From Acanthaster planci (Eukaryota > Echinodermata > Asteroidea > Valvatida > Acanthasteridae), in assembly GCF_001949145.1 (NCBI RefSeq), contig NW_019091369.1, forward strand, positions 1,647,531-1,660,865: a DNA stretch of 13,335 bases, in the 5' to 3' direction. The notes under the pieces were generated by a model, which searched no databases, had not been told where the DNA came from, and saw only the letters and a list, made by a program, of their open reading frames with translations. Of the stretch, positions 1 through 9,376 are shown one piece after another; position 1 is the stretch's first letter; every line of letters begins with the position of its first letter. Position numbers and translations under genes: made by a program.

Positions 1-211
1 CCCCCCAAAATAAATGTCGCCCCTTTTTAAATCTGTCCTGGAGCAAAACTTTCTCCTAAAAAGTGAACTTCGTATATGGAATTCTTTCCGAATGCCTGCA
101 CCAATTTTACCGATTTTGTGCTAAACTGCTACCATTCATGAACCTCATCCAAAAACCATGAAAAAAATTGCAAAAATACAAATCCAAAAAATCATTGACA
201 TCCCCTATTAA

Positions 212-410
212 CCCTAACCTTCCCCAACCACACAGAATTAAACAGTACTCAGAAGTAAAGTGTTTAATTCTGTGGGGATAGGTCTGGTAGGCCCATAACA
301 GCTGGCTTTTGCATTGGGTTTGGCATACCTCAGAAAAACAAAGTCCAACTGCCTCCGTGCACAAAGTCCCATATGGGTGTTTAACTTAGTGTGAATGGGG
401 AAGGTTAGGG
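212..410. repeat. Inverted-repeat element in the PRPF3 intron
   Basis: The arms at about 212-245 and 377-410 are imperfect inverted copies. CCCTAACCTTCCCC (212-225) is exactly complementary to GGGGAAGGTTAGGG (397-410), and the inner parts (CACACAGAATTAAACA against its weaker partner) also correspond. A second, nested palindrome pairs CACAGAATTAAACA (231-244) with TGTTTAATTCTGTG (261-274) across a 16-base spacer. The form is that of a small MITE or foldback element of about 200 bp. I see no clear target-site duplication, so the boundaries are approximate. It lies in the intron following the PRPF3 exon. Confidence 0.55.
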
Positions 411-470
411 CCAGCAACCACAGCAGCCCTTGGGGTTAGGGTTAAAAATCTAACATTATACATGTGTACA

Positions 471-478
471 CACTTACC
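471..478 (-). other. PRPF3: 5' splice site of PRPF3 first coding exon
   Basis: On the minus strand the sequence reads GTTG/GTAAGTGTG, close to the metazoan donor consensus. It falls just where the similarity to Prp3 stops, which sets the exon end at 478 in phase 1. The matching acceptor is not in the window: I looked for the expected next segment of Prp3 on the minus strand of 1-470 and did not find it. Confidence 0.8.
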
Positions 479-634
479 AACTGTTTTCACCTTTGTCATT
501 CCTTTGCCAACACAGTTCAAGGCAGCGATTGTTACACTAGGTTCCGAAAAACCCAATACCTTCCGCACAATGTCATCTACAGTTGGACGTAACTCTTCAA
601 GGTCACGCTTGGACAAACCCATGAGGGCTGCCAT
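478..634 (-). CDS. PRPF3: PRPF3 (U4/U6 snRNP Prp3), first coding exon, partial
   Basis: Prp3 is a core protein of the U4/U6 and U4/U6.U5 tri-snRNP in the nucleus, where it binds the U4/U6 duplex for pre-mRNA splicing. Seen here: the minus strand starts at ATG 634 and gives 52 codons plus one base. The core [12 protein letters not shown], then [20 protein letters not shown], closely matches the N-terminus of animal Prp3 as I know it ([29 protein letters not shown]). This is the N-terminal PWI-like helical domain, about residues 6-48. The exon ends at a strong donor (GTAAGTG, plus-strand 471-477) in phase 1. Open reading beyond it is intron. An in-frame TAA lies upstream of ATG 634, which has A at -3 and G at +4. 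Codon 5 is also an ATG and gives an N-terminus more like the vertebrate one. Anything odd: the family PWI tripeptide reads PTV here. The remaining exons lie left of the window. The identification is firm, the exact start less so. Confidence 0.87.
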
Positions 635-1429
635 ATTGAAAATGGCCTCAGCTTACGTTTCCACTTAAATGTTACTGTTAATCTCAAGTTTGCAGGTCAA
701 ATATTTCTTACTCGTATCACACTATTCATAGCTAAAACACATCAGCTTCACCTGAACTCGCTTGACAAACAATTTGGGTTTTCAATACACAGGAAAGATG
801 TTATATAAGATGAAAAACGAAACACCCCGAACACGAACACATGCGAAGCCACACACAAGTACTGTGTTGCATGTGTGTTCATGCTGTGAGAGCGATAAAA
901 TAACCCATCGTTACATTAGGGACGATTCAATTGGATACAATTTTACGACGTTGAGAAATTATTTGCATCAAAGATTATAAGCAAATGAAAATCAAATAAT
1001 TCAAACAAACCTCCTGCACTATTTCTATATTGTACATTAAACTTGATTCAAATAGAAAAATAGAATCTAAAACAAGACAGAAAACTTTGCTCCAGCAAAT
1101 AAAATATTAACCAATCAGCGTACGTGTAAGGAATTGAGTTAAACAATGGTGTGTCATAACATTATATGCATTGCATTAAATTGATTGTAGCATCTAAGAA
1201 GTGATATATTTACCTTATTTATCTGGGTAAAAAGTGTTGTTAACTGTCTAATTTATTTTATATTCAACAACTTTGACCTCTTTTCCTTTTTTTCTACTTG
1301 AAGTTAGCTTGGGTCTTCTTAATTGACATTGTTATGTAGTTTGTATCACCAAATTAAAGTTGTTCCCAGGGCTACATGTGTATGCATTATAATACTGCAG
1401 GTGAGAATACGTGCTTGTTTGACAAGGTT
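635..1429. promoter_or_regulatory. PRPF3 upstream flank, possible promoter region
   Basis: This stretch lies directly upstream of the PRPF3 start and should hold its 5' UTR and promoter. It is AT-rich with no convincing ORF. A CCAAT motif (CCAATCAG, 1111-1118) is the only core-promoter-like element I can point to, and I see no clear TATA box placed for either direction. A minus-strand GTAAGC next to 651-656 and an AG near 675 could mark 5' UTR splicing, but this is speculative. If a plus-strand gene starts near 1430-1570 the region would be a bidirectional promoter. Confidence 0.35.
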
Positions 1430-1570
1430 GAACGATGGGTCACCGGCACCACCGGTCACCGCGCGCTACTACTATACTGCAGTCAGAGTCAAGTCTTGAA
1501 AAGTAATTGCTGCTTCAACTGTTGTTGAAGTTCCCGAACGCCGTACTGCCCTATTCGCTGCTACTTGCAG
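1430..1570 (+). other. Candidate non-coding first exon of a plus-strand gene
   Basis: The stretch is richer in GC and CpG than its surroundings (CACCGGTCACCGCGCGC at 1451-1467) and ends in CTTGCAG/GTAAAG, a good donor with GT at 1571. A second donor-like site, CTGCAG/GTGAGA, sits at 1400/1401. There is no long ORF. Together with the PRPF3 start on the other strand this fits a head-to-head arrangement. Whether it connects to the coding exon at 12199 cannot be judged from sequence alone. It may also be chance. Confidence 0.25.
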
Positions 1571-4148
1571 GTAAAGTAATTACATTCTTGAGTGATATTA
1601 TTTTAAATGTGTAATGTACGCTTCATAGATTTTGATATTCGTCTTCTGGGGCTTATTATTTTATTACGCGGAGATAACTTTCCTGCAGATTTGCCCTTTT
1701 CAACGTCCCTGAGCTGACCATGTTGACGACACAACTTGAACTTGAACATGTTGAACTCCACAACTCGCACAAAACTCTTCACAACCAGGACAACTAATCT
1801 ATTCGCAAGTCTCCAACATGTACAAGACCAGTCATGCCAGTCATTGGGTGAACAGTGACAAAAGAATGCTTTGGTCGCAGTCCATTCCCCAAACTTCAAC
1901 AAACTCTGTTGTCAATAAGCTACTCTGGGAATGGAACCTACGTGTAGGCCTACATGTACTAGTAGTAAGTACTAGGCCTACTACCACCTAGCATACGATC
2001 TGCTCCTGATGTCAAGACATTCAAAAGTAGGATTTAACATTTGGACCTTCTCAACCTTGTACCAAAAGTGCACTTTAAAATTTAGTCAGTCTGTCCGTCA
2101 CTCCGACCTGTGCGTGATAACCACAGAGGAGGTGTTTGCACAGTATAGAACCAGAACTTTTGTCTTGGCTCAAGGGTTCCCCCAGAGCCCTGAGGTAGCT
2201 ACCCCAAAGTTTAAACATTAGGGGTACATGTAGCTTAATGACTTAGGCCTACGTGACTTACTCTGGTAAGCCCTACACTTGTTACCCTCATGTATGTACA
2301 TGTACATATATATGTACCGGTACATGTAGGCCTAGACCTACATGTACGTTATGTAGGGGATGCATGTATTGTATGAATTCGACATTATTGCAGTCTTATT
2401 GCAACTTACTGGGACTCATTACTTGCACTATTGTATTGAGTACCCTAACATGCCTAATGTCATGAATGTAGTGTAGGGATACTGGGTAGTGCTTTTTGGT
2501 GGATTTTTTGTCTAGTGCCTTACTAAAGAAATATTTTCAATTTCAAACCTTAAAGTTTGCAAATAAGGGCATCCTTTTTAAATTCTGTGTTGTCATTTCT
2601 GTCCAACCCTATTTTTGGCTCCCGACCGGCTCGAAAAAAGCCTTTTATTCCCTACAGACCCTGCTAAGAGGATCTTGCCGATAAAAAAAAGGAAGATGTG
2701 ATGACCTGTACAAAAATAGTGCTGAAAATGTACATGTGCGATACGCTTTTGCCCAAACACCACAGTCACGTTTGTCATATATTTATCTTTTTATGTTTAT
2801 ATTGAAACTGTTTTTATAACAGCATTGAGTTCCAGAAGACTCGTACCTTTTGTTGCACATTTTAGTCTTTTTTGTTTTATTTAAAACTTTTTATGACACT
2901 ACAATTTGCAACCAGTTTCGTTAGTTCCATGACTTTTTCATGTGAAATTTCATTGAGTCCACATTATTACTATTCATAAATCTGGAGTTCATACACCAAC
3001 AACAAAGCTCTTATATCATATTCATGTACATGTATGAAATTTGATTTTGGCCGGATTGTCTGATTTTTTTGTAAATGCAAAATAAACACCTTTAAAATGC
3101 CCCCGAGGTTATTTTGTACAAGTTATGGTTGGGCATGATGATTGTAGGAAGTAAAATTTTTAGATAATAATGTTGGATTTTCTGAGAATTGTTCAAGTGC
3201 GTGTTAGGAAACACTCCGCTAAATCTTATGCCCAATTTCTAGACGCCACCATTTTTTTATTTCAGATTACATATCATAACCCTGAAATTGTGCACAAAGA
3301 TTCAGCAGCATGTACATTAAGAAAGTAATATGGAGAAGTATTTTACTGAATGAATTTGAAATTTTTCAACAAAGAGGTTTGGCAACGTTGCATGAGAAAT
3401 TCGAGGGAAACATTGATATGCCACACAGTAGGGAACTCCATTATGTAGGCCTAACATTACAATTTTGCTGCATCAAATTCATGAACATTTGTACGGTTCA
3501 CACTCATTTGGGCAATGAAAAAAGTCCCAGATGGTGATGGTCTGTTATTAAATATTCATGTAATTTTGTACAAAAATTTAATAATTTTTTGTTTCACCTT
3601 TCTATTTATAGCACTTGGTTTTATTTACATGTATATAAAAATTCAAACATTTTTCTAAACAGGAGAAATTAACAAGTAAATCCTCTGTGCAGAACCTTTT
3701 TATCAAAATGTGTTTTGAAAGTTGCAAAATTAACAAAAATAACATAAAGAATGCCACAAATTACACGTACATGTACATGTCCCATTTAGAGAACCTGTGA
3801 GTGTAAATAGGGTGAGTGCACACACTTCTGACTTTTCTGGTGTTCAACCTAAGCCATTAGGAATTAATTCAGAAGTAAAGCAGGCCAGAAAATGTGTTAT
3901 CCAATAGATCTGTTTTAATTTTTCTGTTTGTGAAGAAAATACATTTACGCTAGGTTAGAATGGAATTTGACTTTTCAAACTATTGGGTACTCAAATGATA
4001 ATACTGTACCTTGGTAACCAGAACTAGAAAAGTAAGAGGAAGTGCACAAGAAGATAGATAAAGCCTGACTGTCATGTAACATCTTTGTACGTGTATGTGT
4101 ACACATGAACATGTCATGCTGCTGTATTTTATATTTCTTGTACCTGGC
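1571..4148. other. Non-coding stretch, no gene found
   Basis: I see no supported exon here. The open frames are short, lack family similarity and have no paired splice sites. The stretch contains clusters of the palindromes TAGGCCTA and TACATGTA, notably at 1941-1985 and 2218-2350, and is otherwise AT-rich. It would be intergenic or a long intron. Confidence 0.5.
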
Positions 4149-4302
4149 CTATAGAGTACCGAAGTGAATACGTCACGCGCACAATTAGTGTGTAAAAGGC
4201 ATTAGCGCGAGAACCAGCGCGTGAACCAACACGCGCGCGTACTCCATTCGTTTGCACTGCACTTTCTGGTTCACAGTGACGTCGTACTTCGGTACTCTAT
4301 AG
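4149..4302. mobile_element. MITE, 154 bp, Tc1/mariner-like with TA ends
   Basis: The ends are a perfect 16-bp inverted repeat: CTATAGAGTACCGAAG (4149-4164) and CTTCGGTACTCTATAG (4287-4302). Similarity continues inward with small gaps to an ACGTCAC on both sides, so the full arms are about 27 bp. The interior is CpG-rich (several GCGCG runs), unlike the AT-rich flanks, and has no ORF. The outermost bases can be read as a TA duplication around an element starting TAGAGTACC, which would suit a Tc1/mariner-type target. The superfamily is an inference: the TA could equally be part of the terminal repeat. Confidence 0.72.
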
Positions 4303-5576
4303 AACATTCAACGGAGAGGAATATCCTACAATGAGTTCTTCCAAAATCAGTCGGGGTGAAGAAAGGATACATTCTTTTTCAAAGCTAATTGCCACACTGT
4401 GAAAAAAGTTGCTTGTATTAAATGTGAATGGCCGTAGAGTTAATGATGAGGTGGGTGAACTTCATGTAGGCCTGGGTGTACGTACATGTACAATATACAT
4501 GTGTGACACAGGATTGCTTGACGTGAGTTTTTGCACTTATGCACATGTAAAGACCAGTGTACATGTACAGGTAGGCCATCGCATAAAAAATGATACTGGT
4601 ATGACATGAACAGGAGACATGCTTGTAACAACTCTAGTGACTTTGTGCCTGCTACATCGATCGGAATGAGAAGGTAGGCAGACTAGGCATGAGAGAGGTA
4701 TTGTCCAACCTGATTCATCCTCGAGATCTGTTCTTATAATTTACATGAAGCTGTCCTCAAGGCTCATTAATGAGTGTTTAACTGGACCAAATACAGTGAC
4801 AAGGATACCTAGGGAGACACTTTTGTCCTCATACTGAAAATGGAAGAAATAAAAACCAAAATGCTTCCATATGGTACATGTGTGCTCGCTATTTCCATTA
4901 ATTTTTTTCATTCAACTTCAGTTTCCATAAACATACATGATTTCCTTTAAATGGCATGATATCTGCTAACGATGACAGGAAATGGTGAACTTTATTATTA
5001 TGAGGTTCTTCATTACTTCAGTTTCTATTGTAGCAGCATTTCCTAGAATTAAGTGTACAGTTGCCTGTACACTGTACATGCGTCAATGCAACACGTGCAT
5101 CAGTGGAATACACGTGTACACGTACGTACATGTACTTTTTTTTACAACTGTTGACGCCGTATTAATTTCTGGGAATGTCTGTGTCATATCAACCGTTTCA
5201 CAGATACTTATAAATATCGCAGTTCAGTATCTCTGATTTCAGTACATTTGGGATATATTTATGAGACCAGTAGTTACACAAGGAAGGATTGCTGTCAGCT
5301 TTACACTGAAGGTAAGATCACTAATGTATAAATTGAAATTGGAGGATTGATTGTTCAGACTAATACATTTTTGATGGAAGTCTGTAAATACCTGTAGCCT
5401 GTAAATTACATATGCGTTCAGGTTGAAAACAGTTACGATCGCAAGATGCAGGTATTTTGAACTTACATTTGTATTGTTTGGAAAACACCTGCTTGTACTT
5501 GTAAACCATGTATGTACGTGTACAGTGCATTCACTCGGTATATTTACCCTATATCCTGGAGTATTTTGGTCTAGAG
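4303..5576. other. Non-coding stretch with TACATGTA clusters
   Basis: There is no supported exon. Palindromic ACATGT/GTAC-rich patches occur at about 4479-4512, 4556-4570 and 5055-5134. Open frames across these patches are rich in Cys, Val, His and Tyr only because of the repeat and are not taken as genes. Confidence 0.5.
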
Positions 5577-5633
5577 TAACCCTAACCCTCCTCAATCCTT
5601 CACCTGTTGGAGGACTGAGGAGTGTTAGGGTTA
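5577..5633. repeat. Hairpin with 23-bp arms and telomere-like ends
   Basis: The left arm (5577-5599, beginning TAACCCTAACCCTCC) and right arm (5611-5633, ending GTGTTAGGGTTA) are complementary at 21 of 23 positions, separated by 11 bases. The outer parts contain TAACCC/TTAGGG units, like the metazoan telomere repeat. It could be a small foldback element, a structured RNA segment if transcribed, or a remnant of inserted telomeric DNA. There are no flanking duplications that I can see. Confidence 0.7.
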
Positions 5634-6310
5634 AGATTTCTTGTTTTTTGGTGTGCTTGATATTATACCTCATAGCAACAATTTGGTTATTGTTTGAACA
5701 GCATTGTGGGACACAGTACACTCACCAAAGATTTTTCCTTTCTTGTCAAGCAGACAGGGGACATTCCTTGTGTTAGTCAGATTGCATTAGATACGGATGA
5801 ATTTCTAAGCCAAAAATGTTATTGTGACTTGTCCGTTTTCCTGATTGTAACTGAATACCCCAAAACCCAGTCTTAAGTAAGGTCATTTAGATGTTTGACA
5901 AGTCTTCTTCCCATTTTTTATTTTGATACCAGATTTATATTTTGTTTAAGGATATTTAAAAAAAAGGAAACTGCATTGTTTTTGTGCATATTGATATTAT
6001 TTTCCAGAAACTAGTGTAAGTATTCAGCCTGGTTGTGGAATGGGGGGTTCACAAATTGTCGTGTTTATACCAGTGTGCTGTTGTAATGCTGGTGCACTGA
6101 TTAAGTTGAAGAATTAGAGGATTTTTGGTGAGCTGCAAAGCAAATGCGAGCCTATGTAATACCAATTTCCGTCTTCTGTCCATCCGGCCGTCCTGAAATG
6201 TTAAAGTCTCATATGGCATTAATGCTTTGAAGTGTAGTTTATGAGTGAAAAAATTATGAAAGTTGAATGCTAACATTTTGAGTTGTATTGTGTACCAGGG
6301 GTACTTGACC
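5634..6310. other. Non-coding stretch, nothing recognised
   Basis: The stretch is AT-rich with no open frame that has splice sites or a recognisable domain. A short minus-strand frame (about 5714-5760) that ends in a GTGAGT donor was considered and rejected because a stop closes it just upstream. Confidence 0.45.
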
Positions 6311-6475
6311 CTATAGTACATGTACATACATGTACTGTACATGTATACGTACATGTACAGTACATGTACTGTACATGTATACGTACATGTACATACTGAG
6401 AACTCCTGTCATGTACATGTATAGACAGTGTTAGACACATACATGTACATTGTACAAACATACATGTACACTGCA
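6311..6475. repeat. TACATGTA/GTAC palindromic satellite
   Basis: The stretch consists almost wholly of TACATGTAC, GTATAC and TGTACA words. A 33-bp string is repeated exactly at 6327-6359 and 6361-6393 (34-bp period). Because the words are themselves palindromes, the whole array can fold on itself on either strand. A less regular tail reaches to about 6475. Open frames here are artefacts of the repeat. Confidence 0.85.
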
Positions 6476-6687
6476 CCGTATATAGAAAATGTAAGGGATG
6501 GGGGACTCCAAGTGACAGATTAGGATGTTTATTGGGGGAGGGGTTCCTGTAGGAGGAGGATCATGGGGACAAGGTACGTGTATGTAGAAAGTGGATGAAA
6601 TGCTGGATAAGGTTGGCGTAATGGTTGGGCTGGGTAAGTGGGATGATGGTTCAGCCCAAGAAGTGAAGGGAATGATAGGCAGGAGTG

Positions 6688-6819
6688 GAGTAGGAAATGG
6701 ATGGGATGATGGGGAGGGGGCAGAGTAGGAAATGGATAGGATGATGGGGAGGGGGCGGAGTAGGAGATGGATAGGATGATGGGGAGGGGGTGGAGTAGGA
6801 GATGGATAGGATGATGAGG
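6688..6819. repeat. 35-bp minisatellite, about 3.8 copies
   Basis: Units start with GAGTAGGA at 6688, 6723, 6758 and 6793, and each carries GGATGATGGGGAGGGGG. They are 35 bp long and differ at only a few positions. The last copy stops after about 27 bases. The flanks, about 6490-6687, are similar purine-rich DNA of lower regularity. Proline- and serine-rich open frames on the minus strand come from this repeat and are not counted as genes. The G-runs make the plus strand a plausible quadruplex former. Confidence 0.88.
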
Positions 6820-7180
6820 TTGGATACAAAGTGCAGAGCTATACATGTACTTCAGTTATGCACCATCCACCAAATGCACAAATGCACTGCTTATATAATC
6901 ATCCAGGGCTAGTCTGACTGTACTAGCTGGACCTACATTTTTTAGGCATTCCTCTTTTTCCTGTGAAGAACTGTGAAGTCTTTGTACCTGTATCTCCCTT
7001 GGTGGTGGTCTTTGTTGATTTACTTTCAACCACTTGATGCCAGATGAAGTGTAGACACACATACTTTTTCTTATTTGTTCTACAGAGGACGTGTACGCTC
7101 TTTTAAGACTTCTTTAAAAGAAATATTAATGGCGTATTAATGCGTTGTGATTGGTTGCGTCACAAAGAAATTGCAATTTC

Positions 7181-7222
7181 AAAAAAATTGCTGGGAAAAA
7201 ACCCGCCCAGCAGGTTTTTTTG
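7181..7222. repeat. Short hairpin, GCTGGG/CCCAGC with A and T tracts
   Basis: GCTGGG (7190-7195) pairs with CCCAGC (7206-7211), and the stem is extended by an A7 tract on the left and a T7 tract on the right. It ends about 20 bp before the piggyBac-like element. In bacteria this would look like a terminator, but in this eukaryotic setting no such function is claimed. Confidence 0.5.
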
Positions 7223-7239
7223 ATTAAGAATATCCAACG

Positions 7240-7835
7240 TTAACCACTTCCTGCCGGGCACTCCGTTTTCGGGTACATAGGCTTTATATGCAGAGTCGGG
7301 GAGCTCGGAACTGGGACAAAAGAGTTGGGCCTTATAACAAAAGACTGTGTTCAGCTCAAAAGACTGAGCTGCTGGGCATTACCGACATTTTTTCGCTCTC
7401 AATAGTGGAGACAATCCAGCCTTGTTTTGAAACAGTATACCACGGTTTGAGGTATTTAGAGCGAGCGGATTACCACTGGGGACAAAAATTCTCCGCCGCA
7501 GCGATGAGCCACACAGCACTGCTGCACGCTAATCTGGCCCCTATTGAAAAGAGGTCAGCAGCTAGTGCACCGTGCCGGTTTTGGGAACAGAATCATACAT
7601 AACACTGCAAAATCTGGGATCTTTTTCCAAGGCTGCAGGCCTAGCTGAAATATTTAGGAGTCAATGAAGTTTACCTGTCAGCTTTAGAGTAGTACCCAAA
7701 GAGTTCTTCATGTGGGTATAAACGGCCATTAAATGCAATGATAAATTTTTGAAGAATTTTGAAAACAGAAAATCTTGAAAAGGACCGGGCATCTTGTCTT
7801 GCTCAAGAAAAATCCACCTAGCAGCAAGTGGTTAA
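7240..7835. mobile_element. Non-autonomous piggyBac-like element with TTAA duplications
   Basis: TTAA stands at both ends (7240-7243 and 7832-7835), the target-site duplication typical of piggyBac transposons. Just inside, CCACTTCCTGC (7244-7254) and GCAGCAAGTGG (7821-7831) are inverted copies with one mismatch. The element body is 588 bp. It contains an open frame of 104 codons (7288-7602) in which I see no piggyBac transposase features, so the copy would need a transposase from elsewhere. The left subterminal CTGCCGGGCAC and a GACCGGGCATC near the right end may be related subterminal motifs. Boundaries are firm, and the superfamily rests on the TTAA and the terminal pattern. Confidence 0.75.
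7288..7602 (+). other. 104-codon open frame inside the piggyBac-like element
   Basis: The frame begins MQSRGARNWDKR and ends FWEQNHT. No domain, signal peptide, membrane segment or transposase motif is visible. It is one of the longer open frames in the window and lies wholly inside a short transposon. It may be a random open frame in GC-richer DNA, or a relic of an unrelated sequence carried by the element. I do not call it a gene. Confidence 0.2.
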
Positions 7836-8094
7836 TATCCGGCACCTTTCAGCACAGTCTGCACACAGCACTGACTAGGTTTTTTTCTCCTAGAGTACAT
7901 GTAGAATGAATTGTATTGCTAAGGTCAATAAAATAGCTTGTACATCTGTATTGCAGTCTTCTGTCGACCAATCTTGTAAAAAAATTTGATGAAGCTTTGT
8001 TACTATTTACTTTTTTGATTTAGTAACCATATTTGTATAACTTGGATGCCTCTTTCCTGCTATTACAAGAAATAAATTCAAATTCATAACAAGC

Positions 8095-8150
8095 AGGGTG
8101 CCCTGGTGGCTTTGCCGTTCTAGTTACAACCAGGTCGAAATCTCACCCAA
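8095..8150 (+). repeat. Possible tRNA-derived SINE head
   Basis: TGGCTTTGCCGT (8107-8118) resembles a tRNA A box and AGGTCGAAATCTC (8132-8144) a B box, spaced by about the usual distance for a tRNA. The sequence does not fold into a full tRNA cloverleaf that I can see, so a degraded tRNA-derived SINE is more likely than a tRNA gene. No poly-A or simple tail could be placed with confidence. Confidence 0.35.
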
Positions 8151-8395
8151 CTCTCACCTGACACTGGTTCCTTTCCTTTGTTCAGTCACATTGATTCTGT
8201 TCCCTTCAGCTATCATACATGAATAACATGTATTTTTGCAGTCACATGTGTGCTGTACGCGTCTGTGGCTACAAGCCAGGCACTCGGTGCCTGCGATCAC
8301 TATACAAAACTCACATTGCATCGAGAGCCCATTTACAGAACATGGATATATGGCGGACCGACTACAGACACATTGCAAACATGTTTGCGGTGGCA

Positions 8396-8407
8396 CACGT
8401 GCACGTG
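8396..8407. promoter_or_regulatory. Two abutting CACGTG E-boxes
   Basis: CACGTG occurs twice head to tail (8396-8401 and 8402-8407). CACGTG is the canonical site for bHLH factors such as Myc/Max, USF and CLOCK-type dimers. Just upstream, GCAAACATGTTTGC (8375-8388) is a perfect 14-bp palindrome. No transcription start is evident nearby, so a regulatory role is only possible. Confidence 0.3.
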
Positions 8408-8427
8408 CGGAGTATACTGAGCACATG

Positions 8428-9376
8428 ATGGTCGCTTCAATCCATTTATTTTCACGACTTCGAATGTCATCAAGAAATTAGTCTTTGAGGAATCGCTGAC
8501 ATACCTACGTGATGACATTGATGGATTAAGTACAATGGAGTTTGCTTTTATTATTCCACACTTTACAGGAATAAAATTCATCACAATAGGCCTAGTTCTT
8601 CAGTTGAGAGAGAGGAGACCATGAAGAAAGGAAAAGACCATGTTGAGACTAATCCTACATGCAGGACTGGGATCAACACTAGGCATGCCTACACTTCACT
8701 GGCTACAGTACATCATGTGCATGGCCCATTTCTGTCAAAATGACATGAGTAACTTTAGTAGGCCTATATGCCCACTAAGATTTTGCACACATCTGGCAAA
8801 TTTTTTATCCCATATACTGTCATACTGGTTTGACAGTCACTTGGAAGTTGGGAATGAAAAAGAAAAGTATACATTCTTGGTTGACCTTTCTCAGTAAAAA
8901 GTTGCTTTTCAAGAACGGTATGTTGGATTTTCACAAAAATGGCGTCATAATGACCAAAGAGAGTTATGCAGAAGAACTCCAGAAGGCTTCTGGAAAATAT
9001 GCACCTTGATAATATTGGAAAATATGTTAAAGGGAGGTAGACTCCCTCTTCCCTCCCCCCCAGCTCTTTAGGGTAAAATTCAGAGGTTCTTCAAGAAATT
9101 TCCACTCACACAGCCAGAGTTTTCACAATATGTTAAGTTGAAAAAGCAGTCACTGGGTACTTCAGGTTGTTTGTACACATGTCAACTGGCTGGAGATGGA
9201 CATTTTCCAAATCAGCCGGCTTAGGCTGACAGAATTACACTGGTTCTTTAGCAAATGACTGAAGCCACTCGAGATGGCCTTAAACCCACAGCCCTGGTGG
9301 GAATAGGCTTGAAAAAAAGTACATTTATTACAATGCATAGACATAACTGCTCCCTTTTTGTTACTGTATTTAACAT
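8428..9376. other. Non-coding stretch, nothing recognised
   Basis: Only short open frames without splice context or domains are found, including a 42-codon frame from ATG 8621 with no recognisable features. There is a small palindrome CCAGAAGGCTTCTGG at about 8979-8993. Confidence 0.4.

Noticed and set aside
436-445. Interstitial telomere from TTAGGG words
   Set aside because: Only one or two units occur at 205-217, 404-445 and 5577-5633. This is far too few for a telomere remnant, and they fit repeat ends better.
5239-5721. Longest open frame in the window (160 codons, minus strand)
   Set aside because: It runs across the 5577-5633 hairpin and a GTAC-rich patch, has no domain and AT-driven codon use, and an opposite-strand frame overlaps it. 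Likely chance.
5714-5776. Minus-strand exon-like end (NVPCLLDKKGKIF before GTGAGT)
   Set aside because: A stop closes the frame just upstream and no usable acceptor lies between, so an exon would be under 60 bases with no support.
6431-6846. Minus-strand frames of 105-132 codons rich in Pro, Ser, His
   Set aside because: They translate the G-rich minisatellite and the ACATGT satellite; the periodic sequence comes from the DNA repeat.
8107-8144. A genuine tRNA gene
   Set aside because: A- and B-box-like words are present, but the acceptor stem and anticodon arm do not form, so at most a SINE head is supported.
8154-8584. Overlapping frames on both strands rich in Cys and His
   Set aside because: No zinc-finger spacing or domain is visible, and frames on both strands compete. 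Treated as chance.
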